Source: Isoetes taiwanensis (lineage: Eukaryota > Streptophyta > Lycopodiopsida > Isoetales > Isoetaceae). From it: a DNA stretch of 64,000 nt. A model generated the notes under the pieces. The model worked only from the letters and a program-made list of their open reading frames with translations. It ran no database searches and was not told the origin of the DNA. The stretch is from positions 64,001 through 128,000 of the forward strand of contig JAJEKV010000518.1 in the NCBI GenBank assembly GCA_021234155.1, read 5' to 3'. The position numbers were made by a program, and so were the translations under genes. This document shows, one piece after another, positions 1 through 11,509 of this stretch. Position 1 is the stretch's first letter. Each line of letters opens with the position of its first letter.

Positions 1-1625
1 GAAGAGATTTTATCGGCCCACGAGACCAATCGGGCCTATGGGACCCAATACAAAAGCGCCAAAGTTTGGATTACACCCGAATTAAAAACCCCCACTCAAG
101 GGTTTTCACGAAAACTGCGGACAAAGAATCACCGGGACAAACCGCTCCAATATATGAAATGCAAAACACACAAATATATACATTCATGCACCGCGACTCT
201 GTAGTGCCCGGACAACACGGCACCAGTGGGGAAAAGGTGAGCTCGCAGATCCAAAGACTCCCGAATGTAATGACCTGAGCACGCATCGACGACGCGGTTC
301 ATCGCAAGAAATGTGGGGGCAAGTCCTACCGCATAAGGGAGCCGTGATCCGCCCGACCGACCAATGCCGGGCAACTCGAAAGTGTGAGACTCATCCTCAA
401 TGGCACCCGCTTGACAAAGACCGACAGAGTTCGCCCGGCGGGTTCCCCAATCCACCTCGCTTGTCTCGGCGCGAAGATGGTGGGCACTGCGCTAATGGAG
501 GCAATGAGGCGCGCTTTTCAGGGCGTACCGAACGCGTAGAGTCATGGGCCCCGCTAACACGCGGTTGATGTGCTCCCTTGTAATGGCCGCTTTGACCTCG
601 GCTTCTAGAGCCGTGGTCCCGAGCTTGCCAAGGAAGCAAGCGCCCGTATCTTTACAGTCACGATCGGCCTCTATGTCCACTGCGACGCACTGCGTTCTCG
701 CGACGCTCCATCCGCGAACCACTAATCTCTTACCCTCCAACAAAGCCCTTCCTCTCGAAATAAGGCCCATTGCCACAAATAAAAAGCGGGAGCCGAAAGC
801 ATCACCCATATTAACCACTTTCAAAAATAGACGATGTGTCTATCAAGGGCCGCCGTACTGCTGCAAGAATCCGGGGCCGTAGTGAGGAATCGATAGGGGA
901 TCAAGGTTTCACCCCAAGTGCTCCGTACAAAAATGCCTTCTCTCGACTCAAAGCCCAAGTCATTCCAGTCGCCAAAGAGACGCATCGGGCCCCAAACCTC
1001 ACTCGCATGTAAGGACGACGTGCTAACCAGCGTCTCTAAACAAATGTTACTAATGGCCCCAATCATAGAGCTCACCTCGGGTGATCGTTGTTCTCAGATG
1101 GCATAAAGTGCTTTCGTACCGCCGTCACCCGCGATGGATGGACTTCCCGTAGGCTGCAGGAGGGGAACTCCACCCCTAGGTACTTGTAGGTGGGCGTGAC
1201 TCCACACAGGGTCCCCGGATATGTGAGTGCAGGAGGCGTGGGGGTGGCGTGAAGAGGATATGAGAATCACCCCGATCTTGGCCAGATTCACGCCGCATGT
1301 CTGTAGCCCCACAAATCGTGTCTAGGGCATCCAGATGAGACTGCATAGCTTCTGGGGTGTGGGGCCAGAAGGTCAAAGTCATTCGTGATAGATGAGCTGG
1401 CGATGACCCGTGCAAAAGTCGTGATGCCATCCCCCATGCTCGGCAGAAGCCGTGGCTCTAACCGATCAATGTAGAGGCAAAAAGTGTTGGTGAGAGGGGC
1501 AGCCCTCACGGACCCCGATACTACATCGGTGAATGCTTGGTCCCCACGCATCCCCGCCAAAACAACTCTCATACCAGATATGGCATTCTCGCACAGCGGC
1601 AGCCTGGGCTGACTAGTTTAGCCTA
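1..1625. other. GC-rich block with no recognisable gene
   Basis: This block is visibly richer in G and C than everything after it, and the change is abrupt near position 1625. Open frames of 60-110 codons overlap on both strands, as expected from a low stop-codon density, and none shows a domain I recognise. Several consecutive minus-strand frames (for example 492-824 and 821-1075) abut, so a decayed minus-strand gene or retroelement interior is possible. I see no long terminal repeat, poly(A) tract or reverse transcriptase motif here. Confidence 0.5.
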
Positions 1626-2121
1626 CGCCTTTTCCTAGGGGACGTGATCAAAAAGTTTTTCGCGAAGTCCACAAAGCAGCAATACAAAGAGAGACACAAA
1701 GTCACTTTTTTTCTGATTCATGGATATGCAGTAGAGGGATGTTACCATCAAGAGTAATATGCTCGTGATTAAATTTCTTAAGAAAAGATCAAATTGCTTA
1801 CCGTCCCCGCTGACATCGGGTAAAAGATTCAAAGAACCAATTTTCAAAGATTGCTTTATTTGGTTGGGTTACTTGATCATGGCCTCTTTACGAGGACATA
1901 CAGTATAAGATGAATGAGGAAGGATATACAGATCTATATATCTCTGACCAACTAGACTTTAGTAGTAGTAAGACTTTGGTTTCCGTTAAAAGGCTCTTTT
2001 TTCTTTGGGGATATCATTTTTACATTTATAAAAAATGATTCAGAAAGTACATAGGCACTATTATTGATGCTTATATATCTGATCTATATTTGATCTGAAA
2101 TGTCGATCATATGATCCTACG
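1626..2121. other. AT-rich stretch without a gene
   Basis: No coding region, RNA gene or clear repeat is visible. It bridges the GC-rich block and the first tandem repeat. Confidence 0.5.
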
Positions 2122-2415
2122 ATGGATATGGCTTGGGAGTTTATATGTAAGTAATCCTACGTTCAACTTTGATTTTGATCATGACAAGATCTTATGACTC
2201 ATGTTGCTTTGGGATATATCCTATGGTGCAGATGGCTTGAGAGCTTATATGTAAGTGATCCTATGGTCTAGATTGATTTTGATATTGATCATTAATCTAA
2301 GATCTTACGGCTTACGTTGCTTTAGATATATTCTACAATAAAGATGGCTTGATAATTTATATGTAAGTGATCTTACGATCTAGGTTGATTTTGATCATGA
2401 TCATCAGTAAGGTCG
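2122..2415. repeat. Tandem repeat of about 110 bp, nearly three copies
   Basis: Three successive units start near 2122, 2231 and 2343. Each carries a version of GATGGCTTG, then TTATATGTAAGTGATC, then TTGATTTTGATCATGA, and the first two end in a GTTGCTTT(A/G)GATATAT motif. The units differ by many substitutions and small indels, so this is an old local amplification. The third unit is truncated and runs into sequence with repeated GATCATCA words. Confidence 0.75.
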
Positions 2416-2628
2416 CCACATGGCACAATCTCTACCTTTGGTTCTGTTTTTTGATCATCATTAAGGCTGCCCATGGCACGATCTCAGCCCTTGGTTCGTG
2501 CTTTCCATAAAGGTCATCATCTTGGTCACCATATGGTCTTTATGGAATTGTCTGGAATGGGTGTTGCATTTTTTATTGTTATGTAGCAAATTTGAACCAG
2601 TCCATGCCACAAACCCCCTACCACTAGG

Positions 2629-3320
2629 GCCTAGACATTTTAAAATAGAGTGTTCTAGAACGTTTTAGATGCTCATTGCTAAGCACCTCAACTCAAAAAT
2701 ATAAAGTGTTTAAAAAATATTTTAAGGAGAGTACTCTAGAATGTTCTAGATGGAGAAACACCTCAATCTAAAAATAGAAAGTTTTAAAAACATTGCAAAG
2801 AGAGTGCTCCAATCAAAACAGAATATCGTGGAGTGTTGTAGAATGTTTTAGATGTTCATAGATAAGCACCTCAAATCCAAAGTGGAAAGTTTTAAAAAAT
2901 GTTGCAAATAGAATGTTCTAGAATGTTCTAGATACTATTGGTAAGAACCCCAATCCAAAAATAGAGTTTGAGCATTCATCAAAATAGAAAGTTTGGGCTT
3001 TAATCAAAATGGAGAGTTCTAAATGCTCTTGATGTCCTTGGCTCAGCACATGTCACCTAAAATAGAAAGTTTTTGCAAAATAAAGTGTTCTAGAAGAGTC
3101 TAAGTTGTTCATCCATCTATATCAAGGCATTCTAGGGTGTTCTGGGATGTTCTAAATCATCAATAAGCACTTCAATTCCAAAATAGAAAGGTTTTAAAGT
3201 ATCTCCTAACATGTAAGACACACACATGTAAGCATCTCAAGCCTAAAATTAATAACATGGATAAGCAACTCAAGCTCAAAATAGAAAGTTTGAACTCCAA
3301 TCCTCCTAATGTTTTAGGGT
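2629..3320. repeat. Degenerate repeat block with TTCTAGAA motifs
   Basis: About six loosely related units of roughly 100 bp alternate an AAAATAGAAAGTTTTAAAA-like part with a GTGTTCTAGAATGTTCTAGATG-like part. The best copy (2911-2932) reads as four consecutive alternating GAA/TTC blocks spaced by two bases, which matches the general heat shock element pattern. Other copies (near 2652, 2732, 3086 and 3130) are poorer matches. No gene start was recognised beside it, so the motif may be satellite sequence only. Confidence 0.65.
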
Positions 3321-3388
3321 GTGTCGCGAACCACGCCCTAAAATTTTCGACGGCCCAAATTTGTCCTACCAAATTGGATGGTGTAGAT

Positions 3389-3410
3389 AACGTCCTGGCC
3401 GGAGGACGTT
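3389..3410. repeat. Short perfect inverted repeat
   Basis: AACGTCCT (3389-3396) is mirrored by AGGACGTT (3403-3410) around GGCCGG. It lies in a short open frame (3257-3481) whose product I do not recognise. Confidence 0.6.
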
Positions 3411-5198
3411 ACCTAAAAAAAATTTTGTCCTCGGAAGAGCCAGCAGTTCTTCTCATGCTAGATGAAGCCATAAGAAGGTGATTGTTGAGTTTTCCATAAG
3501 AATATTTTCGACGATCACAACATCTCGTCTAGATTCGAGCTTATCAAAATGCAGATGCTCTTTACTTAAACTATCTCCTCCGTTTTTTCTTCCGCATTTT
3601 GAATCCCCTGTTTTTTTGAGTGTTGGTTTCTTCATTTTTGGTGTCATTTTGGATCAAATAGGCTTCTTTTTCATCATCAGAAGGCCATGGATGTGGAGAA
3701 TTACAGAGATGGAGACTGTAGCACAGACCAGAAGCATAGAGCCATAAAAGTACCAAATTTCAAATTTCAAGCACGGGCAGGAAAAAAAGGCGGGGTACAG
3801 TGATAAATAAAAATAATAAATTAAAAAAAATTATGATCGAACTGGCTAGGTAATATGGCTTGTATTTACCATTATTCGGCTAATTTAGAATGTCTTTTTA
3901 TACGTCTCCCAAATCCCTCTCAAGTTGCAATATGTATGCTGGTACGTTCACATTTCCCACATTATTTTGATTTTATAGGTGAATATTTGTTAGGCCATGG
4001 AATATTTATTTAATAAGATAATAATATATTAAAAACAACTAAGTTAGGAGAGTGTAATCGTATGAAAAGAGTGTAATCGTTGTGACAGCACGGTGGCCAT
4101 GGACTCTTCGTCCACTGTAAAATAAATTTTAATGATATTGTTTATGAATAAAATTGGAGAAAGTAAACAATTCCATTGGCTTTAGATGTGTTTTTGGTAT
4201 CTCGACTTACACATTTGGGAAATCGAGGCGATTTTTATTCCTTAAGTTTTCTATTCACACAAGAAAAAGGTCTTCTTTTCAGACAATAATGGGGCCTAAA
4301 ACAATTCGTGCGTCCTTTTTGTGTAAAATAACAAGGATACTGATAGTACAGAGGGGAAAAACACTACTATAAAATTGAAATAAAGCCAATGGACGAAAAT
4401 AAAAAACAACTGTACCTGCTCTCAGGTATTAGCAGGAATAATAGGATGTTGATTGTAATGGAATCGTTCATTTATCTAGAGATGAAAAGGGGCTCCAAAA
4501 GCATATAGAGATGCTTTCCTCCTTTGCTACATCAAAGTGATGAAAAGATAGCATTGGAAAGGTGTTTGACAATTGTAAAGTGTGATAGGTGGAAAGTGTG
4601 CTCTAAAACAGGAATCTACAATCATGGGTCTTGGAAGGACTGTGTTTAGAGTTGTGGTGCAAACTATAATATTATATGGCAATTTATTTCTTACCATCAC
4701 AATAGACAATATGATTGCTAGTGATCTTTGAATCATTCACTTTATGATGCAACATGGGGATGCAAGGATTTTTAAAACTGCAGGGAAATAAGTTGTTAAT
4801 TCAGACTCCATTATACATAGTTTACCTACACAATTAGAGGCTCTTATAATCAGCCTCTCGATAGCAAGGAAGCTTTCTTATGTGAAGGTATTAATTTTGT
4901 TTTGAGGCCAGCACATAGCAGCCTATCATTCTGCAGCAACTAATTGCATGCAAAACAGGTCCCTAATCGAATTAGTTAGGGCGAGGGAAAAGCAATAAAT
5001 GACATGTGATCTTTGAATTTTAAGGGTGTAAGTGTCCATGTATGTGTACATCAAATAGTTATATATTTTACTTACTTGATGTAGAACATAGGTTAGAAAA
5101 ATGTAGAGGCACCATATCGAAATCATGAATTTTGAATTGTTTATTGAAAGAATATTTTAAGCTATACACTCACAGTCACAGTCACAGGCTGAGGATTT
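3411..5198. other. Gene-poor AT-rich interval
   Basis: I find no gene, RNA or clear mobile element here. The short open frames are isolated and carry no recognisable domain. This is the region downstream of the minus-strand polyketide synthase gene, so its 3' untranslated region and polyadenylation site may fall between about 4950 and 5198, but no signal stands out. Confidence 0.4.
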
Positions 5199-5310
5199 CT
5201 AATGAATAGGAAGGCTCTTCAACACAACTGCCTCAAGGGGGAAGCCATACTCAGAATCCTTAACAGTGCTCTTGGAGTTCATCTTGATGGATCTCTTTCT
5301 CATTTGGTCT
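5199..5310 (-). pseudogene. Duplicated 3' coding end of the neighbouring polyketide synthase
   Basis: Read on the minus strand from 5310, this segment translates as a diverged copy of the last about 45 residues of the adjacent gene. It begins at the MRKRSI motif, continues through the Asn-Ser-Lys and Tyr-Gly-Phe positions, and ends with a Glu-Ala-Val-Val-Leu-Lys-Ser-Leu-Pro-like tail and a TAG stop at 5199-5201. The GFGPGLT loop of the real gene is missing from the copy. It starts one base after the TAA stop of the intact gene, so it should be transcribed as part of its 3' untranslated region. It is either a tandem duplication or the last remnant of a second, deleted paralogue. Confidence 0.85.
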
Positions 5311-5311
5311 A

Positions 5312-6551
5312 TTAGGCAACAAGGGGCAAAGCCTTCAGTATGACAGTCTCAACAGTGAGACCTGGTCCAAAACCGAGGAGGAAACCATAGTCACAACCCT
5401 CACCAGTGGTTTTGGAGTTCATCTGGATGGATCTCTTCCTCATTTGGTCTAAGACAAATATGACAGAGGCACTAGACATGTTACCAACGTCACCCATAAT
5501 CTCATAAGTGGCGTCGAGCTTCTCCTTGTTCAGGCCAAGGGCAGCGGCCATCTTGTCAAGGATAAGGGGGCCACCAGGGTGGACTACCCAAAACATATCA
5601 TTGACGTCTGGGGATCCAACAGCTTGCCTTCCCTTCTCCAAAGCCTGGACAATGTTGTTGGAGATAACATAGGGCACATCTCTCTGGAGTCTAAACACCA
5701 GGCCGGCTTCTCGGAGAATACCCTCGATCGCGCCGTCGCTGTCTGGAAGAACTGATTCCCCTGCCCATGCTACCTCATACAGTGCCTTTTCATTTTCCTC
5801 AGGATCAGCACCAACAATAACTGCTGCAGATCCATCTCCAAACAATGCCGACCCAACAAGCCCATCAAAATGTGCCTCTGAAGGGGCTTCAAATGTTGAT
5901 GCAGTGATTTCGCTGCATACAACCAGCACTCTAGCTCCCTTGTTGTTCTCAGCCAAATCCTTTGCTACCCTCATAACCGTACCTCCTGCAAAGCAACCCT
6001 GTTGGTACAGCATAACCCTCTTTACATCAGGGTTTAGACCAAGTAGCTTCACAATCTTGTAATCTGCACCAGGCATGTCTACTCCACTAATTGTTGTCAT
6101 GACTACATGGGTAATTTTAGATTTGTATTGCCCCCATTCTGCAATGGCCTTCTCTGCCGCAGATGCCCCCAGTTTTGGAATTGCATCAATTAGCATATCT
6201 AGCCTTGCATTCAGAGATGGAGCTCCATAGGTTGTGATATCGGGGTTTGCTTGCAAGATCTCCTTGGTCATGAAATAGTGGCGTTTGTTGATTGCAGACT
6301 TCTCACCTGATCATAGAACACAAATCTTAAGGCATAGACTCTAAATTGACTGAGAATGCTTATCAATTAGAAAACAGATACTTACAGATGCGTGAAAATT
6401 TCCTCCTGAGATCCACCTTATCGTTCATGTTACATGCATCAAACAGAAATTCTGCGTAGTCCTTCTGCTCCACGAAGAAGGGAGGATTATCGGTGGCGAT
6501 GGAAAGCACACAAGCGGGGCCATTAGGTTTCTCAACCTTGAATGTTACCAT
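5312..6551 (-). CDS. Type III polyketide synthase, chalcone synthase family
   Basis: This is a homodimeric cytosolic enzyme of the chalcone/stilbene synthase family, which condenses a CoA starter with malonyl-CoA units. It has two exons: 6386-6551 and 5312-6306, with a 79-bp GT-AG intron (6307-6385) splitting a Cys codon after its first base, the position conserved in plant chalcone synthases. The product is 386 aa, the usual family size. The catalytic triad is present: Cys160 in YQQGCFAGG, His298 in WVVHPGGP and Asn331 in GNMSSA. Phe211, Thr193, Gly251, Phe260 and Ser333 match the alfalfa cavity residues Phe215, Thr197, Gly256, Phe265 and Ser338. The GFGPG loop near the C terminus is intact. 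Two cavity positions differ: Ile128 (Thr132 in alfalfa) and Ser192 (Val196). The ATG at 6551 begins MVTFKVEK and lies 78 bp below a TATA box. Starter and product cannot be assigned; chalcone synthase activity is not assured. Confidence 0.93.
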
Positions 6552-6628
6552 AGCTGATTGCTCTGTTTTTGCTTGAGCACCGAAATGGGATGTTGAGAAC
6601 TTGAGATGAGAGGAGAGAAGAAAGGGAG

Positions 6629-6636
6629 TATTTATA
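6629..6636 (-). promoter_or_regulatory. TATA box of the polyketide synthase gene
   Basis: On the minus strand this reads TATAAATA, followed by a CT-rich leader and the start codon at 6551. A palindromic CACATGTG E-box-like site lies near 6673-6680, about 40 bp upstream of the TATA box. Flavonoid-type genes are often controlled by bHLH and MYB factors, but no specific site can be claimed. Confidence 0.6.
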
Positions 6637-8574
6637 TTAGATAAGTCAAAGAAGACGAGAAGGTGGGCATGCCACATGTGCTATGAATGAGGGCAAGAGT
6701 TTGACCTTGCAGTGTATACTTATTTGTCACGTTTAAATTGCAAAGATCCATTTATAAACATTTGTCTTTGGAACTTTCTTTGTTCCTTCTTTTGTGTTGG
6801 CATTTCGTGGCAATAGCCACTTGGCCAAAGAATGTTGTGTAAATTTTCCCGGGAGGTAAAACCCTGCGCAGGTGTTTGATTACAATCTCTCCCGGATTTC
6901 CCTTCTTGATAATTTCTTGCAGCTTTGGCAATGCCGGTTGACAGCGGCCAGCCGTGAACGCTTTAGTTCCTCCAGTTGCTCTTCGAAATTCGGGAAATAA
7001 GTGTCTCCAGTTTAGATTAAGACGGATTTTAAATTATTAGGTTTAAGCAGAGTAACAAATTTGGACATTCAAGGTCATTTATGGCGAAGTGGTTGCGTCC
7101 AGAGAAGTGCTGATCCCATGATCCTTACGGCCTCTTCTTCAGAATAATCATGAAGGTCTTTTGAAGCAGAAGATTCTTTGTGCAGCCCATTCTAATAGGT
7201 AAGTCTTCTCAGCCTTAGGGAATAGTGCATTATCCACATTCTTTCTGCCACTAATTGTCTCTATTTCAGTCCTCCATATTTTCTGTCCTTGCTGTATCTG
7301 TAAATTTTAGCAGAACTTTGTTCCAGCCAAAATTCGTTCTAGAAAGATGTTCTGACTTCCGACTTCCACAGACGGCTTCTATCTGCAAAAACCATGGGTG
7401 CATTACAAGAGTTGTATAAAGTAGCCAGAGCTCAGGCTCTAATTGCGCTCTCTTCTGGGCTACTGTAGCTTAGTTGCTCATGGAGCTTGGTCCTTGTTGT
7501 AGCTTTTATTATAATGCCATTATGATAAAGAAGACATGAAAGTGAAAAGAAGATATGTTAAGGGCATACGAAGGTAGGACATATATTCTTTCTCAAATTA
7601 TGATGTGCAGGCAAGGCATAAATCTGAAGCGCGTTTACATTTTAGCTCAGTGTATTGCCAACCATATATTTCCTTTGTCAAGCACAGCATTACACTCCCA
7701 CTCCTTTCCTCACTTCTGTCTTACATTTTGCTACATATTTCTTCCTTGCATGTTTCTGCACAGAATTACATTCTCCGTGCCATCGTTCACATGCTTCATT
7801 CTACCATATTTTTTTCTCTTCTTCGCTTGCTCCCTTCCCAGTTCAATTGCCATAGATGCATTTTCACCACATTTCTCAATTGCTGGATAATTGAGCTAGA
7901 CATACTCACCTCTATTTTCCAGTTTGTAGCATGCACATTCATTAATTGCTTAGTGTCTCAGGATGGCAAATGTTGTGATGCATGTGATTTGTCTTTTCAT
8001 TTTGCAGGGGACCACCTGGTGATCTTCATCTTTCTAGACATCAAAGATCTTGCAGGCATAAAGAGGGATGGAATAATTATGTTTTTTACTTTCTCTGTCA
8101 GCTGTGTTGATGCAATTGTGTGAAGTGTCATTATGGTTTTCCTTTGAATTTTTTAGAGTATATTCACTTGATTGTAAACATTCTGTTTTTGTTGAAATAC
8201 TGATTGGCATAGACATGTTGTCTAGCTAATATGTGGCAGGTGAAAACTGCGGAAGGTACAAAGGATCTTTACATTGCCTCAAGGGCCAACCTAGAGATTC
8301 ATTAAGACTCAACAGATTCTTGATAGACCATCTATATGAGGAGACCATTGCTATGCTGTAGATTTTTATAGCATTTAGGAATATCCTCTAATATATAGTT
8401 ATTTGCATACATGCTTAGATAAAATATTGCCGCTGTCATAGCTGGTGAACGTCATGAATGTGACGAGGCGATTAACTAATAGGAAATCTTTATGTTCTTT
8501 CAGAATTTATGCTGCAAAATATAGTTGTGTTTGTCATCTAGTCTTATGTTATTTTTGCTCAAGCATAGTGGAAT

Positions 8575-8592
8575 AGAGAGAGAGAGAGAGAG
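8575..8592. repeat. (AG)n microsatellite
   Basis: Nine uninterrupted AG units. Confidence 0.9.
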
Positions 8593-9045
8593 ATTATAAA
8601 GAAGTTGTCAGAGCTTCAGCATCCCAAAATGGGCACATCAACTAAACGTTCTATTGGATTCGCTGGGAAAAGGATTGGATAAAAGTGGGTTCAAGCAATT
8701 TCTTCATACTCACGTCATCATTTGTGACTTTTGCTGAGATAAATCAAATGAAAGCGATGACTTGAGGTCAGAGTAAAGGATGATCGCTTCTATACAAAAG
8801 AACATATATGTGTAATCCCTTGATTTGGTTCATCAATTTAACAGCAACAGACTTTCTAATGGCTGGTAGGCCGCAAAAGCGTGCCCATGTACCTTATGCA
8901 TGACTTTGAAGCATATATGTATACATCTTTTTCTAAAGCATTTCATAATACTTAGTTTTTGTGTATTGTGCTAAATGTCTACTTTATCAAAACTGTTACA
9001 GATTCTATGTGGATGATGTTCCTGTTAGGACTTTGAAAACAGCAA

Positions 9046-9069
9046 GAATAGAATAGAATAGAATAGAAT
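9046..9069. repeat. (GAATA)n microsatellite
   Basis: Nearly five copies of GAATA. The same pentanucleotide is amplified again at 55574-55601 in a different repeat context. Confidence 0.9.
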
Positions 9070-10000
9070 TTGGGGTGGATTATGGCATAAATCGGCCTAT
9101 GGGGATCCACTCAAGCCTTTGGAATGTTGAGGATTGAGCCACTAGGGATGATTTGGAAAAAAAATAATGGTTTATGCCAATGGGTTTGATGCATATTTAC
9201 CAAAAATTTAATTTGTCCTACAACTTTAAAGATAATGTTGGCAACATTTGTGATCATGTTTATACATTAGGCCACTTTGTGAAACAATAGACCTTGTTAT
9301 GATTTAGCTTGACCATCCAAAGGTATGCCACAATCCGTAATCCTACTTTGAGAATCTCAAATCTTTTTGCTTGGCAAAATTGAGTTGGTTCTACTTTTCG
9401 TTTCCCACTACCAAATAACTTCCAGGTGGGATGCCATTATCTTCCCTTGTGAAGGAATGTGATCTAAGATAGCAAGATGGTCTTTGTATTCAGATAAATT
9501 TTGATGATGGTGGAAATCATTCTTGACACGGAAGGTTTTGGTTATTTTAATCTATGGTCTTCTTGTTGGGGTGTTTGGGTTAGAGAACACGTGGCAAACA
9601 TAGCGCAATCACTTTTTGTGTTCCCTATGCGATGGCGATGACTCCAGAGCATGGTGATCAGCCTGCCTCTGTTTTTTCTAGTGCACAGGTGTAGATTCGG
9701 CATCAAGTTGCACCATAGCCTTTTCTTGTCGCTCTGGCATTCTGGCATATGCAAGGTAGAGGGCACATGTCAATGGACGTTAAAATTCTTATCCTAAGGC
9801 ACATCAAAAACAGCCTGTTTAAGATTTAGGAGATTTTCTTTCTCTGTTTTCCTATCTATTTATAAAATTTATGTCACCTTTTACACCTGATAGAAACAAG
9901 TACAATTGATAAGTAAAATTTTTATCTACATTGAAATTATGTGGTGAAATTGAGATGGTTTCTTGACAGAGACTAGAAGGGAGCGTTTTGAAGGAGCAAG

Positions 10001-10330
10001 CACATCAAAAAAGTGTATCCAAGTAATGGCTCCAAGCAGTGGATGGAAAGCAAGGCGTCCAAGCCAAAGTGGTTTGATCTTCCAGAGTGGGATCCTTTCA
10101 AAGATATCAAGGAAGGCTACTTTGTATTAGTCAGGCCTAATGATGAGGATTGTCCAATATGATTAGGAATGCCACTCATCGAGGTTACCACCAGCATGCC
10201 TGATAAGAAAAAGCTGCATCCTAAATTCCAGGTTCAACAATGGGAGCCCGTTGGGAGGCAAAAGAAAGGCAAGTTAAAGGAACAATACACCGACTGCTGG
10301 AAGAAAAAGTGGAAGACAAATCCCATATGA
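10001..10330 (+). pseudogene. Fragment of an unidentified transposon-type protein, one in-frame stop
   Basis: The plus strand has one continuous reading frame of 110 codons interrupted by a single TGA at 10160-10162 and ended by a TGA at 10328-10330. Residue composition is clearly protein-like: a WFDLPEWDPF stretch, then IKEGYFVLVRPNDED, then after the stop LGMPL, a Lys-rich part, WEPVGRQKKGKL and CWKKKWKTNP. The pattern (an EGYFVLVR-type strand followed by a WxPVG strand) suggests a small chromatin-reader or BAH-like fold of the kind attached to some plant transposase-derived proteins, but I cannot name the family. The stop replaces a residue that would probably be Trp (TGG to TGA). No upstream ATG continues the frame; a stop lies at 9989-9991. 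Confidence 0.55.
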
Positions 10331-10739
10331 GAAGAGAATTGGTGGAGTGTGTGGTGTGGTCATACCCTTCTTGTCACATTTATATTCTTGCACCCTGCTT
10401 ATAACTAGCTTCATGGCCACGCGGCAATGCTTCATTATCACCAGAGGGTCAAATTATGAGCCCTTGGTCTTGATGCACCTCTTGGTGTCTTTAGCATCTT
10501 CCTAATTGCGTCTGCTAGGTCTGATATTATCTCGTCTTGTGCCATGAGATGGGTACTGGGTAGCCCCATCTTATCTTATTGAATTCGTTTCTTATGTCTG
10601 TGTACATTGTAAATTCGTTAAGCATATGGTTTTCATCTTCAATTTTCCCAATGTCACATACTCGACAAAGATGATCTTCCCTGTTCCCCATCTACCTATT
10701 CCAATCCTTATGTCATGGCTTCGAATCCCGAATTTTTTT
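10331..10739. other. Interval without a recognised gene
   Basis: No supported feature between the transposon-protein fragment and the 127-bp tandem duplication. Confidence 0.4.
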
Positions 10740-10977
10740 GTCGTGATGTCTCTCTTGGTCTTTTTCTATTTTACTATCTCTATATAATCGATGGCCTATT
10801 CGTTGGTTCGCTTTGAACACTTCTAGTAGTTTTCGAGCCATTGTGTCTCTAACCCGGCCCCCTAATTTTGTTGTGATGTCTCATGGTCTTTTCGATTTTA
10901 CTACCTCTATATAATCGATGGCCTATTCGTTGGTTCGGGTTGAACACTTCTAGTAGTTTTCAAGCCATTGTGTCTCT
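10740..10977. repeat. Tandem duplication with 127-bp period
   Basis: A unit of about 110 bp beginning GTGATGTCTC and ending AGCCATTGTGTCTCT is repeated with an offset of 127 bp. The core ATAATCGATGGCCTATTCG begins at 10784 and again at 10911. Divergence is low (about a dozen differences), so this is a comparatively recent duplication. Confidence 0.85.
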
Positions 10978-11509
10978 CTAATCATGTATGCAGCACCATC
11001 ATTACATATTCCTTATTCCACTTTCCTTCACTCAGTATGTCGCTCAGATTCAGTCCGAGGTCTCTGGTAGTGTGCCACATCCTTGAACCATCCGGTACCA
11101 TTGGTCATGTGCCATTTAACCAATTTCCAGATTGCTATCGTTGATAGCCTTTTCAGATTTATGTTATCGTTGTCCCTTAGTAAGTACCTGATAGTTCTTT
11201 TCCATGCTCTGATTTCCATTAGTTTTTTTCCCGCTTCATAGACCATTATGGGCAAGTGGGGTACTTGTCCTCACTTTGAGTTCCTCGTGAGTGCCACCGT
11301 AGAATATGCCTTTCTATTTTTTCCATTTCCCATCTGATAAACCAGGTCCCCATGCTTCTGATCCGTATAGCTTCATTCATGCTACTAATGTGCTGAATAA
11401 GTAGCAATTGATCTCCCAATCCTACTCTTATTATAATTTTTTTTTCATTATATGATAACTTTCTATAGCTTTCTGGAATTGGACGTCTGCCTCTTTTGAC
11501 CACAGTTCT

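Larger units (their letters stand above)
6681..9991. other. Gene-poor interval upstream of the polyketide synthase
   Basis: I see no convincing gene. The longest open frame (7605-8123, plus) has no recognisable domain and reads like translated T-rich noncoding DNA. The stretch contains a short AG microsatellite and a GAATA pentanucleotide repeat, listed separately. Confidence 0.4.

Noticed and set aside
129-1572. Series of overlapping open frames on both strands in the GC-rich opening block
   Set aside because: High GC lowers stop frequency, frames overlap on both strands and none shows a known domain or plausible start context.
7605-8123. 172-residue plus-strand open frame upstream of the polyketide synthase
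   Set aside because: Composition follows T-rich noncoding DNA, overlapping frames are equally open, and no domain is visible.
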